A stretch of DNA of 64,000 nucleotides from positions 620,624 to 684,623 of the forward strand of contig NZ_KB903250.1 in NCBI RefSeq assembly GCF_000379685.1, given 5' to 3'. The notes beneath the pieces are model-generated. The model had not been told where the DNA came from. It saw nothing but the letters and a program-made list of their open reading frames with translations, and ran no database searches. The DNA is from Catelliglobosispora koreensis DSM 44566 (GTDB lineage Bacteria > Actinomycetota > Actinomycetes > Mycobacteriales > Micromonosporaceae). Below are positions 1 through 9,458 of this stretch, piece after piece. The translations under genes and the position numbers were made by a program. Within the stretch, counting starts at the first letter, position 1; the number at the start of each line of letters is the position of its first letter.

Positions 1-83
1 CGGGCGTTTTCCCGCAAACCCTTGATAAAAGCGCCGATGTCTGAGCTCTGCATGCGCTCAAGGCTAATTCGGAGCGCTAACAA

Positions 84-124
84 GTGCTAGCTGTAGCAAG
101 CATGACGCTTGCCACAGCTAGCAC
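84..124 (-). terminator. Terminator of the pst operon
   Basis: An 11-bp perfect inverted repeat (GTGCTAGCTGT/ACAGCTAGCAC) continues, after one mismatch, into six more pairs around a 5-nt loop. It lies 20 nt beyond the pstB stop in the minus direction and is followed there by TTGTT. This is a strong intrinsic-type terminator. Positions 1-83 show no feature I can support. Confidence 0.8.
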
Positions 125-143
125 CGCTGATCATGGGCCTGGC

Positions 144-980
144 TCAGCCGAAGCGGCCGGTGATGTAGTCCTCGGTGCGCTTGTCGGACGGGTTGGTGAA
201 GATGCGGCCGGTGTCGTTGAACTCCACCAGGCGGCCGTGGCGTACCTGCTGCTCGTCCACCTCCGCGGTAAAGAACGCGGTGTAGTGGCTGACCCGGGCC
301 GCCTGCTGCATGTTGTGCGTAACGATGACGATCGTGAACTTGCGGCTCAGCTCGTGCATCAGGTCTTCGATCTTGCCAGTCGCGATCGGGTCCAAAGCGG
401 AGCAAGGCTCGTCCATGAGGATCACCTCAGGCTCCACCGCGATCGCGCGCGCGATGCAAAGCCGCTGCTGCTGACCGCCGGAAAGTGACAGGCCACTGGA
501 CTTCAGCTTGTCCTTGACCTCGTCCCACAGAGCCGCGTCGCGCAGCGCCTTCTCCACCCGGCCGGGGATGTTGTCCCGGATACCGTTGATCTTCAGGCCG
601 TAGGCGACGTTGTCGAAAATGGACTTCGGGAACGGGTTCGGCTTCTGGAACACCATGCCAATGCGGCGGCGCACCTGGATCGGGTCGACGTCGGGCGCGT
701 AGAGGTCCTCGCCGTGGAAGCTGATCTTTCCGGCGACCTTGGCACCGGGGATCAGATCGTTCATGCGGTTCAGCGAACGCAGCACCGTGCTCTTGCCGCA
801 GCCCGAAGGCCCGATCATCGCGGTGATCTGGTGCTCGCGAACCGGCATGGTGGTGCCGCGAACAGCCTCGTAACCGCCGTAGAAGACGCTCACATTCTCA
901 AGCTGCATAACGGGTTTTGCTGAGGCAGTTGGCATAGTTGGCACTGCTCCAGGGATCAGAGGAGTAATCGTTGTAGTCAT
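144..980 (-). CDS. pstB: Phosphate ABC transporter ATPase PstB
   Basis: Cytoplasmic ATPase that powers high-affinity phosphate import with PstS, PstC and PstA. The 278 residues carry Walker A GPSGCGKS (57-64), Q-loop Q112, signature LSGGQ (166-170), Walker B ILMDEP near 188-192 and the switch His in VTHN near 222. The first ~25 residues are a poorly conserved extension relative to the usual ~255-260 aa. It is the last gene of the minus-strand pst operon, 8 nt after pstA, and a terminator follows. No phoU lies next to it in the window. Confidence 0.97.
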   Translation of the reverse strand: MTTTITPLIPGAVPTMPTASAKPVMQLENVSVFYGGYEAVRGTTMPVREHQITAMIGPSGCGKSTVLRSLNRMNDLIPGAKVAGKISFHGEDLYAPDVDPIQVRRRIGMVFQKPNPFPKSIFDNVAYGLKINGIRDNIPGRVEKALRDAALWDEVKDKLKSSGLSLSGGQQQRLCIARAIAVEPEVILMDEPCSALDPIATGKIEDLMHELSRKFTIVIVTHNMQQAARVSHYTAFFTAEVDEQQVRHGRLVEFNDTGRIFTNPSDKRTEDYITGRFG

Positions 981-988
981 AGCGCACC

Positions 989-1909
989 TCAGCGGTTCTT
1001 GATGGCGAATCGGCTAGCGACGACGCGTGCGGCGATAGTGAAAACGAGCACGATGATCATTAGCGTCAGGGCGGCGCCCCACGCCCGCTCGACTGCGGGA
1101 GCGAAGGGCAGTGCCGCATTAACGAAGATCTGCGCAGGCAATGCGGTCTGCTCAACCATCGGATCCCAGCTGATCCCGTAGGCGATGCCCGCGCACACGA
1201 CAATCGGTGTCGTCTCGCCCGCAGCACGCGCGATCGCCAGCATCACCCCGGACGTTATCCCTGAGATGGCGGCAGGCAGCACGACAGAAAGCGTTGTCTT
1301 CCATCGGCGCGATCCGAGCGCGGCGCTGGCCTGGCGTAGCTCATCAGGCACCAGCTTGAGCATCTCTTCCGAGCTCCGCAGAACCACTGGGAGCATCAAC
1401 GCCGCCAGCGCGAGCGATGCTGCCAGGCCGGTCTTCTCGCGCATAGTCAGCACGACGGCGATATAGATGAAGAGCGCCATCACGATCGACGGGACACCCG
1501 TCATGACATCAGCCATGACCCGGATGAACCGGGCGAGCGCGTTGTTGCGGCCATATTCGTTGAGGTAGATCGCCCCGAGGAGACCAAGGGGGATCGCGAT
1601 GAGTGACGCGATGCCGGTAATCAAGAGTGTGCCCGCCACGGCTGGGCCCATGCCACCGCCAGTTCGGCGTGGTGAGGCCACGATGTCCTCAGTCAAGAAG
1701 TCCCAGCTCAGCAGGCCGGCACCCTTCTGAATGACATAGAAAATCACCAAGATTAGGGGAACGATCGCGACCAATAGCGAGATCGACATCAGGACCTTGC
1801 TAAGGATGTCCATCGCACGGCGGCGCAACGGAAGCGCTCCCCGGCGCAGACTAGCCCGCGTGACAGCAGCATGCCCGTTTGTTGCGACGGCGCTTTGCAT
1901 CGTCGTCAT
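989..1909 (-). CDS. pstA: Phosphate ABC transporter permease PstA
   Basis: Integral membrane subunit of the Pst importer, 306 aa, with about six hydrophobic segments and the binding-protein-dependent permease (EAA) region at [12 protein letters not shown] in the C-terminal half. A ~30-residue basic N-terminal tail precedes the first membrane segment. Its ATG overlaps the pstC stop by 4 nt (ATGA), so the two are translationally coupled. It forms the membrane channel with PstC. Confidence 0.96.
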   Translation of the reverse strand: MTTMQSAVATNGHAAVTRASLRRGALPLRRRAMDILSKVLMSISLLVAIVPLILVIFYVIQKGAGLLSWDFLTEDIVASPRRTGGGMGPAVAGTLLITGIASLIAIPLGLLGAIYLNEYGRNNALARFIRVMADVMTGVPSIVMALFIYIAVVLTMREKTGLAASLALAALMLPVVLRSSEEMLKLVPDELRQASAALGSRRWKTTLSVVLPAAISGITSGVMLAIARAAGETTPIVVCAGIAYGISWDPMVEQTALPAQIFVNAALPFAPAVERAWGAALTLMIIVLVFTIAARVVASRFAIKNR

Positions 1910-2865
1910 GCCACGGCCCCCTTCATACGGATCTCGGCGCGCCGCACGACCACCTGGGCAAGCAGGTTGATCGCGATAGTCAAGACAAATAGCACTACGC
2001 CCATGCCAATAAGTGCAGCGGTGAACTCGCCGCTCGACTCACCAAACAGGTTCACGATCGCCGCAGGAATGGTGTAGCCCGGGGCGAAAAGGTTTGGAGT
2101 GACCTGAATCGCCGCGCCGATGACGAGCGCAACCGCGACGGTCTCACCCATCGCTCGGCCCAGACCGAGCATCACCGCCCCGACGATGCCACCGAAGCTG
2201 TGCGGTAACACAGCGCCACGGATCATCTCCCATTTGGTGGCTCCGAGTGCCCAAGCCGCTTGCTTATCCGCGGCGGGCACCGTATCGAAAACCTCTCGAG
2301 TGATCGACGTGATGATAGGGATGATCATGACCGCAAGGATCAGTCCCGCTGTCATGAAGTTCAGGCCGGTCACTGAGCCGAACAGGGCGCCGATGACTGG
2401 AATGCCACCCAGCGTGTCATGTAGCCACTCATACAAAGGCTTCGTCCAGGATGAGAAAACATAAAGTCCCCAGAGCCCGAACACGACCGAAGGCACCGAA
2501 GCGAGTAGATCGATAAGCGTTACAACAACAGCCTTAACGCGACGATGCGCCAACTCGGTCAGGAACAAGGCGATACCGATCGAGACTGGCACCGCGAAAA
2601 GGACCGCGATCAGCGACACCACAACGGTGCCGAACATGAACGCCAGGATCCCGTATTTCCCAACGTTTGGATCCCACCCTGTGCTGGTAAAGAATCCGTT
2701 CGCGCCTGCGTTTGAAAGGGCAGGCCACGATTGCTGGATGGTGCTCACCAGGATCGCGGCAAGGATGCCCAGGACCGCGACACCTGCCGTAACGCACAAC
2801 AGCCAGAAGGCCCGGTCGTTTATGCGGCCGCGGTCCTTCTGGGTCAGTGTCCTCGACTGTGTCAT
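1906..2865 (-). CDS. pstC: Phosphate ABC transporter permease PstC
   Basis: Second membrane subunit of the Pst importer, 319 aa, with six predicted membrane segments and the EAA-type loop around LGRAMGETVAVALV. It follows pstS after a 69-nt gap that holds a hairpin, and it overlaps pstA by 4 nt. The ATG at 2865 has only a weak ribosome-binding site, as expected of a downstream operon gene. Confidence 0.96.
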   Translation of the reverse strand: MTQSRTLTQKDRGRINDRAFWLLCVTAGVAVLGILAAILVSTIQQSWPALSNAGANGFFTSTGWDPNVGKYGILAFMFGTVVVSLIAVLFAVPVSIGIALFLTELAHRRVKAVVVTLIDLLASVPSVVFGLWGLYVFSSWTKPLYEWLHDTLGGIPVIGALFGSVTGLNFMTAGLILAVMIIPIITSITREVFDTVPAADKQAAWALGATKWEMIRGAVLPHSFGGIVGAVMLGLGRAMGETVAVALVIGAAIQVTPNLFAPGYTIPAAIVNLFGESSGEFTAALIGMGVVLFVLTIAINLLAQVVVRRAEIRMKGAVA

Positions 2866-2890
2866 TAACCTATCTCTGTCCTACGTGGAG

Positions 2891-2916
2891 CGTGGAGACG
2901 GCGAACCGCCTCCACG
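2891..2916 (-). terminator. Intercistronic hairpin between pstS and pstC
   Basis: CGTGGAG-A-CGG and CCG-C-CTCCACG form a 10-pair stem with one A/C mismatch and a CGAA tetraloop, inside the 69-nt pstS-pstC gap. There is no T-run. Such hairpins usually act as a partial terminator or an mRNA 3'-end stabiliser that keeps binding-protein levels above those of the permeases. That role is inferred. Confidence 0.6.
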
Positions 2917-2934
2917 CGTCGCGTAAATCTACTG

Positions 2935-4014
2935 TCAGCTGATCTTGTCGAGCTGGGCCAGAGCCTTCGCCTTGAGTGAGTCGGGCAGCGGGGCGAAGTC
3001 AACTTCCTTGGCTAGAGCTGAGCCATCGGTCAGGAGATACTTAATGAACTCCTTGACCAGCTTGGCCTTGGCCGGGTCGTCGTACTTCTGCTTCACGAGG
3101 ATGAAGGTTGGAGCCGCGATCGGGTAGGAGGCGTCACCTGCGGCGTTGAGCGGGTTGTAGGTCAGGTCTTCCTTAACCTCCGCGCCGGCCAGGGCTGCGG
3201 TGGTGCCTTCGAGTGACGGCAGCACATACTTGCCGTTCTTGTTCTTGATCGCAGCGAAGGCCAGTCCGGACGACTTGGCGTCGGACAGGTCCACATAGCC
3301 GATCGTGCCGTCAGTCTGCTTGATGGCGGTGGCAACACCGGTGTTCTGCGGGCCGCCAATAGTGTCGGCTGGCCACGGCACTGTGTCACCGCTGCCAAGC
3401 TTCCACGCCGGGCTGGCGGCGACCAGATACTTGGTGAAGTTGCTCGTCGTGCCCGATGCGTCTGAGCGGTGGGCCACCGTGATCGCGGTGGCGGGCAACG
3501 TGACCCCTGGGTTGTCAGCGGCGATCGCCGGGTCATTCCAGGTCTTGATGTCGCGCTGGAAGATCTTCGCGATGGTGTCCGCGCTCAATTGCAGCTTGTC
3601 GACACCCTTGAGGTTGTAAGAAACCGTGATCGGGGCGGCGACAGTCGGGATATAGAAGAAAGGAAGCTTAGTCTTGTCAACCTCGGTGTCTTTAACCAGG
3701 CTGTCGGTGCCGGCGAAATCGTTGAGCCCGCTAGCGAACTCCTTCTTGCCGGTGCCTGAGCCCACCGAGTTATAGGTGATCTTGAGATTCGGCGCCAGTG
3801 TCTTAGCTTCGGCTATGACTTCCTGGTAAAACGCTGAAGGAAAGCTCGCGCCGGAGGCCTTGATTTCACCAGAGAGTGTGGCGAGACCACTGGCTGCGCC
3901 GGACGTTGGCGTGTTGCTGGGTGTGTCGGTGCCACAACCGGCCAGGGCGATCGCGGCCGCTGCAGCGAGCGCGATACCGGCGACGCCGCGCCGCGAAAGC
4001 ACGTTTCGGTTCAC
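2935..4014 (-). CDS. pstS: Phosphate-binding lipoprotein PstS
   Basis: Extracytoplasmic phosphate receptor of the Pst importer, 359 aa. The signal peptide ends in lipobox LAGC (Cys27), so the mature protein is lipid-anchored. Typical PstS elements follow: a GASFPSAFYQE start, YNSVGSGTGKKEF, DFAGTDS and the HRSDASGTT phosphate loop. The start is a GTG at 4014 with AGGAAGG about 10 nt upstream. It is the first and probably the most expressed gene of pstSCAB. A PHO-box-like repeat lies about 90 nt upstream. Confidence 0.96.
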   Translation of the reverse strand: MNRNVLSRRGVAGIALAAAAAIALAGCGTDTPSNTPTSGAASGLATLSGEIKASGASFPSAFYQEVIAEAKTLAPNLKITYNSVGSGTGKKEFASGLNDFAGTDSLVKDTEVDKTKLPFFYIPTVAAPITVSYNLKGVDKLQLSADTIAKIFQRDIKTWNDPAIAADNPGVTLPATAITVAHRSDASGTTSNFTKYLVAASPAWKLGSGDTVPWPADTIGGPQNTGVATAIKQTDGTIGYVDLSDAKSSGLAFAAIKNKNGKYVLPSLEGTTAALAGAEVKEDLTYNPLNAAGDASYPIAAPTFILVKQKYDDPAKAKLVKEFIKYLLTDGSALAKEVDFAPLPDSLKAKALAQLDKIS

Positions 4015-4100
4015 AGGAGGGATGCCTTCCTAGAAGGGGTGACTGGCCTTATGGCCTGACAAACCCGAGGTTGCCCCTCGTAGGTGGCCGGTTCTTCCGT

Positions 4101-4122
4101 CTCAAGTGAACGCAAGGTGAAC
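4101..4122 (-). promoter_or_regulatory. PHO-box-like direct repeat upstream of pstS
   Basis: Read on the minus strand, two adjacent 11-nt units, GTTCACCTTGC and GTTCACTTGAG, share GTTCAC-T at an 11-nt period. This matches the direct-repeat PhoP operator of actinomycetes. It lies 87-108 nt upstream of the pstS start, where an activator of the phosphate-starvation regulon would bind. The phoR/phoP genes are not in the window. Confidence 0.75.
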
Positions 4123-4181
4123 AACATCGGTTCGCGCGATGTCAGTCACGACAGCAGCGCGTGGCCAAAAGGTGAATAAGG

Positions 4182-5648
4182 TCACCCTGCGCTGGTCAGG
4201 TCCGGCAACGAAAGAATGCCGTCACTGTTCACCCGCGACACCACCACGAGGGTCCCCTGCACCACGTCCCAGCTGGCAATCTGTTGCTGCCGACCGGAAA
4301 CTAGGCCGAGTAGCGCACGGGTCCCGTCCAGCCAGCCGAGCACCCTCAGGCTGACCGGCCGGCCAATGACTAGCGCGCGGACGAGCTGACCGTCCAAACG
4401 TGCGGCGATGGCGACCCCGGTGGCACCGTTCAGGCTGGGAACCGCCGCCGGAGCACAGGCCCGTACCGCGAAACCGTTGCCAGACACGAAACCCTGACCG
4501 CGCCACGGTCCGACCAGGTCACCTATCGGGCCACGCAACTGCTGGTTCACCGGCGTGAGTGCCGTGCTCACCGCGCTCGTCGCCCAGCGCTGGGCCCGTG
4601 CCGGAGCCGTGACCGGCTCACCCACCGAGAGCAGTTGGGACAACCGCGCGAACGGCTGGGCCGGTGCTCCGGGCGGATTCTGGGGCAGCAGAACATCTTC
4701 GGGCCCGACCGGGATCGCGACATTAGCTCCGGAGACGACATCAATCATCTGGTCCTTGGCGAGGATCAAGTGCTGTGACGTCAGCCAAACCGGCCGGTTA
4801 GACGGCCGCGCGGGCGGATAGGCCTTGGACTGGCCCGTGCGCAGGTCGACGACAACGGTCGAATTGCTGGTGCCGAAGGCGGCGTAGTGGCCATCGGGCG
4901 ACAGTGAGCCCGTGTGCAGCCACATCGCCCCGAACTCGGGCGCGTTGTCCACCCGGCGCCAGACCATATCCGTGCCCAGCACATAGATCGGGCTCGTGTC
5001 AGTGCGCGCCGAGGTGAGCATCGCGAGCGCCCGCATCACGGGCAGCGCGGTCAACGCGGCGACGTTGCTCCCGGGCACGGTCAGTTCTTCTGGCAGTCCA
5101 GGGATCGCCTCGCCGGCACTCACGGCGGCGGGCAAACGGTCTGCCCCGGTTGGCAGCGTGCTCGAAACGGGCTCCGGCTCACTGGACGCTTCGGGCTCGC
5201 GATCGCGCCCTTGGCACAGCGCCAGCACACCGGCCGTGCCTGCGGCGATGGCGGCCAGGATCCACCGGCGTTTGATCGTGCGGCGAGCGCCGCCCCAGAT
5301 GACTTCGGCTTCATCGCTGGTACGCATGCGCGGTAAAGCGGTCGCCCGGCGCCTGATCCCGGTCCCGTCGAGCCTCAGCTCCGTTTGCGGGAAAGCCAGC
5401 TCCTCGGCCTCCTGGCGAAACAGCCGCAGGAGGTAGGCGTCGGCCGACGCCGTGGGCTCCAGCCCGCGTTTGACATCAGCTCTCGTCAGCCGGGACCACC
5501 GCAGGGCCACCAAACCCAGCATTTCGCGGGCTAACCGTTCCGCTTGTGCTTCCTGACCGGTCAACCGCAAAGCCGCACCCTCGAGCGCGGGCAGCCGTCG
5601 CTCTACATAGGACACAAAGTCCGGTGGTACCGCAGGGGTATCGGTCAT
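4182..5648 (-). CDS. Membrane protein: sigma-region-2-like head, one TM, propeller-like outer domain
   Basis: 488 aa from the ATG at 5648. Residues 10-85 (FVSYVERRLPALEGAALRLTG, then AERLAREMLGLV and a Leu/Arg helix) recall region 2 of ECF sigma factors, but I see no region-4 helix-turn-helix. A basic stretch leads to one membrane segment (about 129-146), a Pro/Ser/Glu-rich linker (147-180) and about 300 residues of beta-rich sequence. That part includes a TolB/WD-like stretch, LSPDGHYAAFGTS...VVDLRTG. It is the last gene after glnR-mshD, 31 nt past the mshD stop. Function unknown; it could be a membrane-bound signalling protein or anti-sigma-like decoy. Confidence 0.7.
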   Translation of the reverse strand: MTDTPAVPPDFVSYVERRLPALEGAALRLTGQEAQAERLAREMLGLVALRWSRLTRADVKRGLEPTASADAYLLRLFRQEAEELAFPQTELRLDGTGIRRRATALPRMRTSDEAEVIWGGARRTIKRRWILAAIAAGTAGVLALCQGRDREPEASSEPEPVSSTLPTGADRLPAAVSAGEAIPGLPEELTVPGSNVAALTALPVMRALAMLTSARTDTSPIYVLGTDMVWRRVDNAPEFGAMWLHTGSLSPDGHYAAFGTSNSTVVVDLRTGQSKAYPPARPSNRPVWLTSQHLILAKDQMIDVVSGANVAIPVGPEDVLLPQNPPGAPAQPFARLSQLLSVGEPVTAPARAQRWATSAVSTALTPVNQQLRGPIGDLVGPWRGQGFVSGNGFAVRACAPAAVPSLNGATGVAIAARLDGQLVRALVIGRPVSLRVLGWLDGTRALLGLVSGRQQQIASWDVVQGTLVVVSRVNSDGILSLPDLTSAG

Positions 5649-5679
5649 GCACTGATAGTGACGCTCATCACTGGTGGCA

Positions 5680-6612
5680 TCAATACTGTGCGCGGACGAA
5701 AAGAACGTCAGTTGACCATCGCGAGAAGCCCATAGAGGTGTAAAGCGAGCGTGCGGCCACATTGGACTCATCGACATAGAGCATGACCTGATCCAGGCAT
5801 CGGCTGCGCAAATAGCGCAGACCGGCCGCTGTCAGAGCTTTACCCAACCCGAGACCATGCGCCGACGGATCGACACCAAGCACATAAACCTCGCCGATCG
5901 GGTCATGGTGGTGCTCGCCGTCGAGGGTGCCGTGCACCTTCGTCCAGTGGAAGCCAACCAGCTCACTCGCGCGTTCCGCCAGGAGGAAGCCCTGCGGGTC
6001 AAACCACGGCTCCTTCATGCGCAGCAGCAGGTCACGCAGCTCCCACTTGCCCTGTTCCGGGTGGTCCTTGAAGGCACGCGAGTTGACCCGAAGCCAGGCT
6101 TCCTCGTCTTGACCGGGAACGAACGGCCGCAGCGTCACGCCGTCCTTGAGCACGGGCTCCGGCACGTCGGCGAATAGCGAGCGGCGCATCTGCCACAGCA
6201 CCCGGCTGCGGCTAAAACCCAGTCCCAGAGCCAAAGCACTGGCCGAGGGGTGATCGCCGTGCGCCCACAGCCGCAGCCGGCCCGCCGGGTCAGCCTCGGT
6301 GGCCACCTGCACGGCGGCCTTGACCAGGCTGCGGCCCAGCCCGTGGCGCCGGTGCTGGGGATGGACAACCAGTTCCGCCGAGGGCCCGTCAACCGGGTCG
6401 GTCACGTCCACATGCGCATAGCCCACGAGCTGACCGTCATCGCGCACCACGAGGTGCACCGACGGCTCGTCGCCGCCGTGGCGCAGGTGGAGGACGACGT
6501 GTTCAGACAAGGGAAAGGCGCCGTCAGTGTCACTGGCGGCGCCTGCGAGCTCCAATATGGACTGAACCTCAGCCGGGGTAAGCCGGTCAAAACGCTCAGC
6601 GGTGACAATCAC
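5680..6612 (-). CDS. mshD: Mycothiol synthase MshD
   Basis: Catalyses the last step of mycothiol synthesis: acetyl-CoA-dependent N-acetylation of Cys-GlcN-Ins in the cytoplasm. The 310 aa match the family length (about 300-315). Two GNAT domains are visible: an N-terminal one with HPQHRRHGLGRSLVKAA and a C-terminal catalytic one with GVDPSAHGLGLGKALTAAGL. The start is GTG at 6612, 15 nt after the glnR stop, so the two probably form one transcript, an order shared with many mycothiol producers. Confidence 0.93.
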   Translation of the reverse strand: MIVTAERFDRLTPAEVQSILELAGAASDTDGAFPLSEHVVLHLRHGGDEPSVHLVVRDDGQLVGYAHVDVTDPVDGPSAELVVHPQHRRHGLGRSLVKAAVQVATEADPAGRLRLWAHGDHPSASALALGLGFSRSRVLWQMRRSLFADVPEPVLKDGVTLRPFVPGQDEEAWLRVNSRAFKDHPEQGKWELRDLLLRMKEPWFDPQGFLLAERASELVGFHWTKVHGTLDGEHHHDPIGEVYVLGVDPSAHGLGLGKALTAAGLRYLRSRCLDQVMLYVDESNVAARSLYTSMGFSRWSTDVLFVRAQY

Positions 6613-6627
6613 TCTCTAACTGTATCG

Positions 6628-7371
6628 TCAGGCGAGCGCTTCGAGGGAGTCGGGAAACCTGGCCTCAAGCATCCCCGAATCACGGTCGGCTAGCTGGCGT
6701 GACGACGGCACGACGAACTTGTAACCCACCTGGCGCACAGTGCCAATCATCGATTCGTACTCCGAACCGAGCTTGGCGCGCAGCCGCCGCACGTGCACGT
6801 CAACCGTGCGGGTGCCGCCGAAGTAGTCATAGCCCCAGACCTCACGCAGCAGCTGGTCGCGCGTGAACACGCGGCCCGGGTGCTGCGCCAGGAACTTGAG
6901 CAGCTCAAACTCCTTGTAGGTCAAGTCGAGTGGGCGTCCCTTTAGCTTGGCCGCATAGGTGTCGGGGTCGATCGTCAGCTCGCCGGCCCGGATGAGACCA
7001 CCCGCGGCCGCGGTGGCGGAATTAAGCCGGCCGACCGCCATGCGCAGGCGGGCTTCCACCTCAGCGGGCCCGGCGCCAGCCAGGATCACGTCATCGACGC
7101 CCCAGTCGGCGTTGATCGCCACGAGACCGGCCTCGGTCACGATGGCGATCAGCGGCACGCCAATGCCGGTGGCGTTAAGCATGCGGCAGGTCGAGCGGGC
7201 TTCGGAAAGTTCGGTGCGCGCGTCGACAAGAACGGCGTCGGGGCTCGGAGCGGACACGAGAGTGCGCACATCACGCGGCGCGGTGCGGACCGTGTGGGGC
7301 AGGAGGTCTAGCGAGGGAAGAACGGCTGACGGCTCGCCAGCCCGGCCACTGACCAATAACAGGATCTCCAC
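6628..7371 (-). CDS. glnR: OmpR-type nitrogen response regulator GlnR
   Basis: 247 aa. Residues 1-125 form an atypical receiver domain with one conserved Asp in [11 protein letters not shown]. Residues ~130-230 form a winged-helix DNA-binding domain ([37 protein letters not shown]). GlnR is an orphan regulator, with no partner kinase, that controls nitrogen assimilation genes. Its position directly upstream of mshD is the hallmark that separates it from other OmpR regulators. GTG start at 7371 with GGAGG 6 nt upstream. The 200 nt between this start and 7572 hold a small GGGCC-TTC-GGCCC hairpin (7433-7447) and no gene I can support. Confidence 0.9.
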   Translation of the reverse strand: MEILLLVSGRAGEPSAVLPSLDLLPHTVRTAPRDVRTLVSAPSPDAVLVDARTELSEARSTCRMLNATGIGVPLIAIVTEAGLVAINADWGVDDVILAGAGPAEVEARLRMAVGRLNSATAAAGGLIRAGELTIDPDTYAAKLKGRPLDLTYKEFELLKFLAQHPGRVFTRDQLLREVWGYDYFGGTRTVDVHVRRLRAKLGSEYESMIGTVRQVGYKFVVPSSRQLADRDSGMLEARFPDSLEALA

Positions 7372-7571
7372 AGATGGCCTCCGTCCGTGGGCAGGTTATT
7401 TCCTCGTCCGCCCAATGGATGCTCGGAGATGTCGGGCCTTCGGCCCGCCACACCGCGACCACCCACAAGGCGCCGGCCACGTTGACGGTTAATGCAAGAG
7501 CATAACCCAGTTCAGCCTAATTAATAGAGCACAACTGGCTAACCGCGTCACATGAATGGCAGGATCGGTTC

Positions 7572-8621
7572 GTGTTCGGCTCTTCCCCTCCCGGCGGCGC
7601 ACCCAGAAGCGGGCGCAGGTCCACTTCACCCTTCGCACCCGGTGCGGGCGCGAAGCCCGCTCCCCCTGCCCCCTCGGTTCGGGATCTGCCTCCCGCACCT
7701 AAAACCGCACGTGAGCGCCCGCCACGGCGTGGCGGGCGCGCGCCCGAGCCCTCGCCTGAGGAGCTCGAGGAGGAGATTCCTTTCGTCCCGGTGCGGCGGC
7801 TGCTGGCGCTGACGATTGGCGGCTTCGCCGCGCTGCTCGGTGTGGGCCTCATCATGGGCGCTCAGACCTCCGGTGTGGCACAGCGCCTGCCGTTTGCCAT
7901 CGTCGTGTTCGGGGCACAGGTGCTCTATGTCCTCGCGACCTCCATGGCCCTGCGCCCGCCCAACGGGAAGCTTGTGGCCGCGGTCGCGATCGCTTGCGCG
8001 GTCGCGGGGGCTTATTTCGCCACCGAGTCGGCGACTGGCATCGCGGGTCTTACCCGCATCGCGCTGGTCTCCGCCGCAGGCTTTGGTGTCGGCGCGCTGG
8101 GCCAGCTCATGTGGCGTGAGGGCCGGGTTCGCATCAGCGAGTCGTTCGGCGCCACTGCCGTCGTGGTCTTGGGCACAGCCGCCTATTCGGTCTTCCTCGT
8201 GCTCGTGCGCTACCCGCTGGGAGGGCAGACCATCGTGATCTGCCTGTCCGGTGCCGCGGTGGCGCTGAGCGTGGCGCGTTTCGCCGACACGGTCATTCCC
8301 CTGCCCCGCATGGCACCACAAGTCCCGCGTGGTGCCGTTGGCGTGGTGCTGGGCGCCATGCTTGGCACGCTCACCACGACTTACATCGGCAGCTACCTGG
8401 CTGGCTATAAGCCGGAGAATGCCGCTCTCGTCGGCGGGCTAGCCGCGATCGTGGCCATCGCCGTCGACCTCACCATTGGCTTCGCCGAGGCTGGCCGCGA
8501 GCTCGAGGGCGACCCGCCCACGATGTGGCTCGCAAGGCACATGCAAGGTCCGCTGGCCGGGTTCGCCATCGTGGCACCGGTCGCCTACCTCCTCAACGCC
8601 TGGATGTGGACGGGTTCATGA
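7572..8621 (+). CDS. Polytopic membrane protein, Pro-rich N-terminus
   Basis: 349 aa. The first ~70 residues are cytoplasmic, rich in Pro, Ala and Arg, ending in an acidic patch (EELEEEIPF). About eight to nine hydrophobic segments follow. I recognise no catalytic motif. The GTG start lies 6 nt after CAGGAT, a near -10 box, so the message may be leaderless. The stop overlaps the ATG of the LmeA-like gene by 4 nt, which suggests a shared role in envelope lipid or lipoglycan metabolism. Confidence 0.85.
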   Translation: MFGSSPPGGAPRSGRRSTSPFAPGAGAKPAPPAPSVRDLPPAPKTARERPPRRGGRAPEPSPEELEEEIPFVPVRRLLALTIGGFAALLGVGLIMGAQTSGVAQRLPFAIVVFGAQVLYVLATSMALRPPNGKLVAAVAIACAVAGAYFATESATGIAGLTRIALVSAAGFGVGALGQLMWREGRVRISESFGATAVVVLGTAAYSVFLVLVRYPLGGQTIVICLSGAAVALSVARFADTVIPLPRMAPQVPRGAVGVVLGAMLGTLTTTYIGSYLAGYKPENAALVGGLAAIVAIAVDLTIGFAEAGRELEGDPPTMWLARHMQGPLAGFAIVAPVAYLLNAWMWTGS

Positions 8622-9322
8622 GAAAACTCCTGGTCACCGTCGGTGTCCTGGTCATCGTCGTGGGCGTAGCCCTGGGCATCGGTGACCGTCTAGCCGCCAG
8701 TTATGCCGAGGAGCAAATCGCCAAGCAGGTGTCGGCCAACCTCGCTTCGCGCAATATCACCGCCGCTCCGCCAGACGTCGAGATCGTTGGAATACCCTTT
8801 CTGACGCAGGTGATGGCGGGCAACTACGACGAGATCGTGCTGAACCTGCGGGATCTGCGCGGCGGTGTGCTGCCGTTGCCGGTGCTGGAGGTGCACGCCT
8901 ACGACGTGCGCGCGTCACTGGATGGGCTGCGCGACGGCACGGAGAAGCCGGTCGCCACGAGGATGACCGGCACCGGGACCCTGTCCTATGCGGACTTGGC
9001 GAAAGCCAGTGGGCTCAAGGACGTTTCGCTCGGCGGCGATGGCGAGCTGCTTCAGGTCAGCGGCATGGTCCCGCTAGCGGGTGAAGTTAAGGGGTCCGCT
9101 CGGGTGACCGTGGTCAGTGGTCAGGTGCACCTGGAAGTGATGTCGCTGTCAGCAAGTAATCTGACCGCGCAGGCAAACAAGATCGTCAATGACTATCGCA
9201 GTCTGCTGAATCGCAGTTTCGCCCTTCCCCCGCTGCCGTTTGGGCTCAAGCTCGAAAACGTCCGGCCGACACCGGGTGGCGTGATCGCCGAGGTCTCGGC
9301 GACCGAAGTCGAACTCGGCTAG
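8618..9322 (+). CDS. lmeA: LmeA-family lipid-binding protein (DUF2993)
   Basis: 234 aa from the ATG at 8618, which overlaps the preceding stop (ATGA). One N-terminal membrane anchor (KLLVTVGVLVIVVGVALG) is followed by an extracytoplasmic domain with the DUF2993 pattern (AEEQIAKQV, PDVEIVGIPFLTQVMAGNYDEI). Mycobacterial LmeA binds phospholipid and supports mannan chain elongation of lipomannan. The neighbours (glnR on one side, cysA2/sseC on the other) match the mycobacterial locus. Transfer of exact function is by family and position only. Confidence 0.8.
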   Translation: MRKLLVTVGVLVIVVGVALGIGDRLAASYAEEQIAKQVSANLASRNITAAPPDVEIVGIPFLTQVMAGNYDEIVLNLRDLRGGVLPLPVLEVHAYDVRASLDGLRDGTEKPVATRMTGTGTLSYADLAKASGLKDVSLGGDGELLQVSGMVPLAGEVKGSARVTVVSGQVHLEVMSLSASNLTAQANKIVNDYRSLLNRSFALPPLPFGLKLENVRPTPGGVIAEVSATEVELG

Positions 9323-9380
9323 TCCCGGATGATGGACGACACATTCCCGAAATCGCCAATTCGCTGATATGGTCTGCGTC

Positions 9381-9458
9381 ATGAGTCCGCTGCTTACCAA
9401 GCGGCGCGCGGTCGACCTGTGCCGCGTGGCCACCTGCCTGTGTTGCCCCGTCATCTGA
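9381..9458 (+). CDS. Cys-rich leader peptide of the sulfurtransferase operon
   Basis: 25 codons starting MSPLLTKRRAVDL and ending in a run with CLCCPVI; four Cys codons in all. A -10 box TATGGT (9368-9373) ends 7 nt before the ATG, so the mRNA would start at the AUG (leaderless). Polycysteine leaderless ORFs of this kind, upstream of sulfur genes, are known in mycobacteria as cysteine-responsive attenuators. It sits 150 nt before cysA2. Translation probably stalls at the Cys codons when Cys-tRNA is scarce and so alters downstream RNA folding. Confidence 0.85.
   Translation: MSPLLTKRRAVDLCRVATCLCCPVI

Noticed and set aside
7433..7447. GGGCC-TTC-GGCCC hairpin upstream of glnR
   Set aside because: Too short and not placed after any gene end; not called a terminator.
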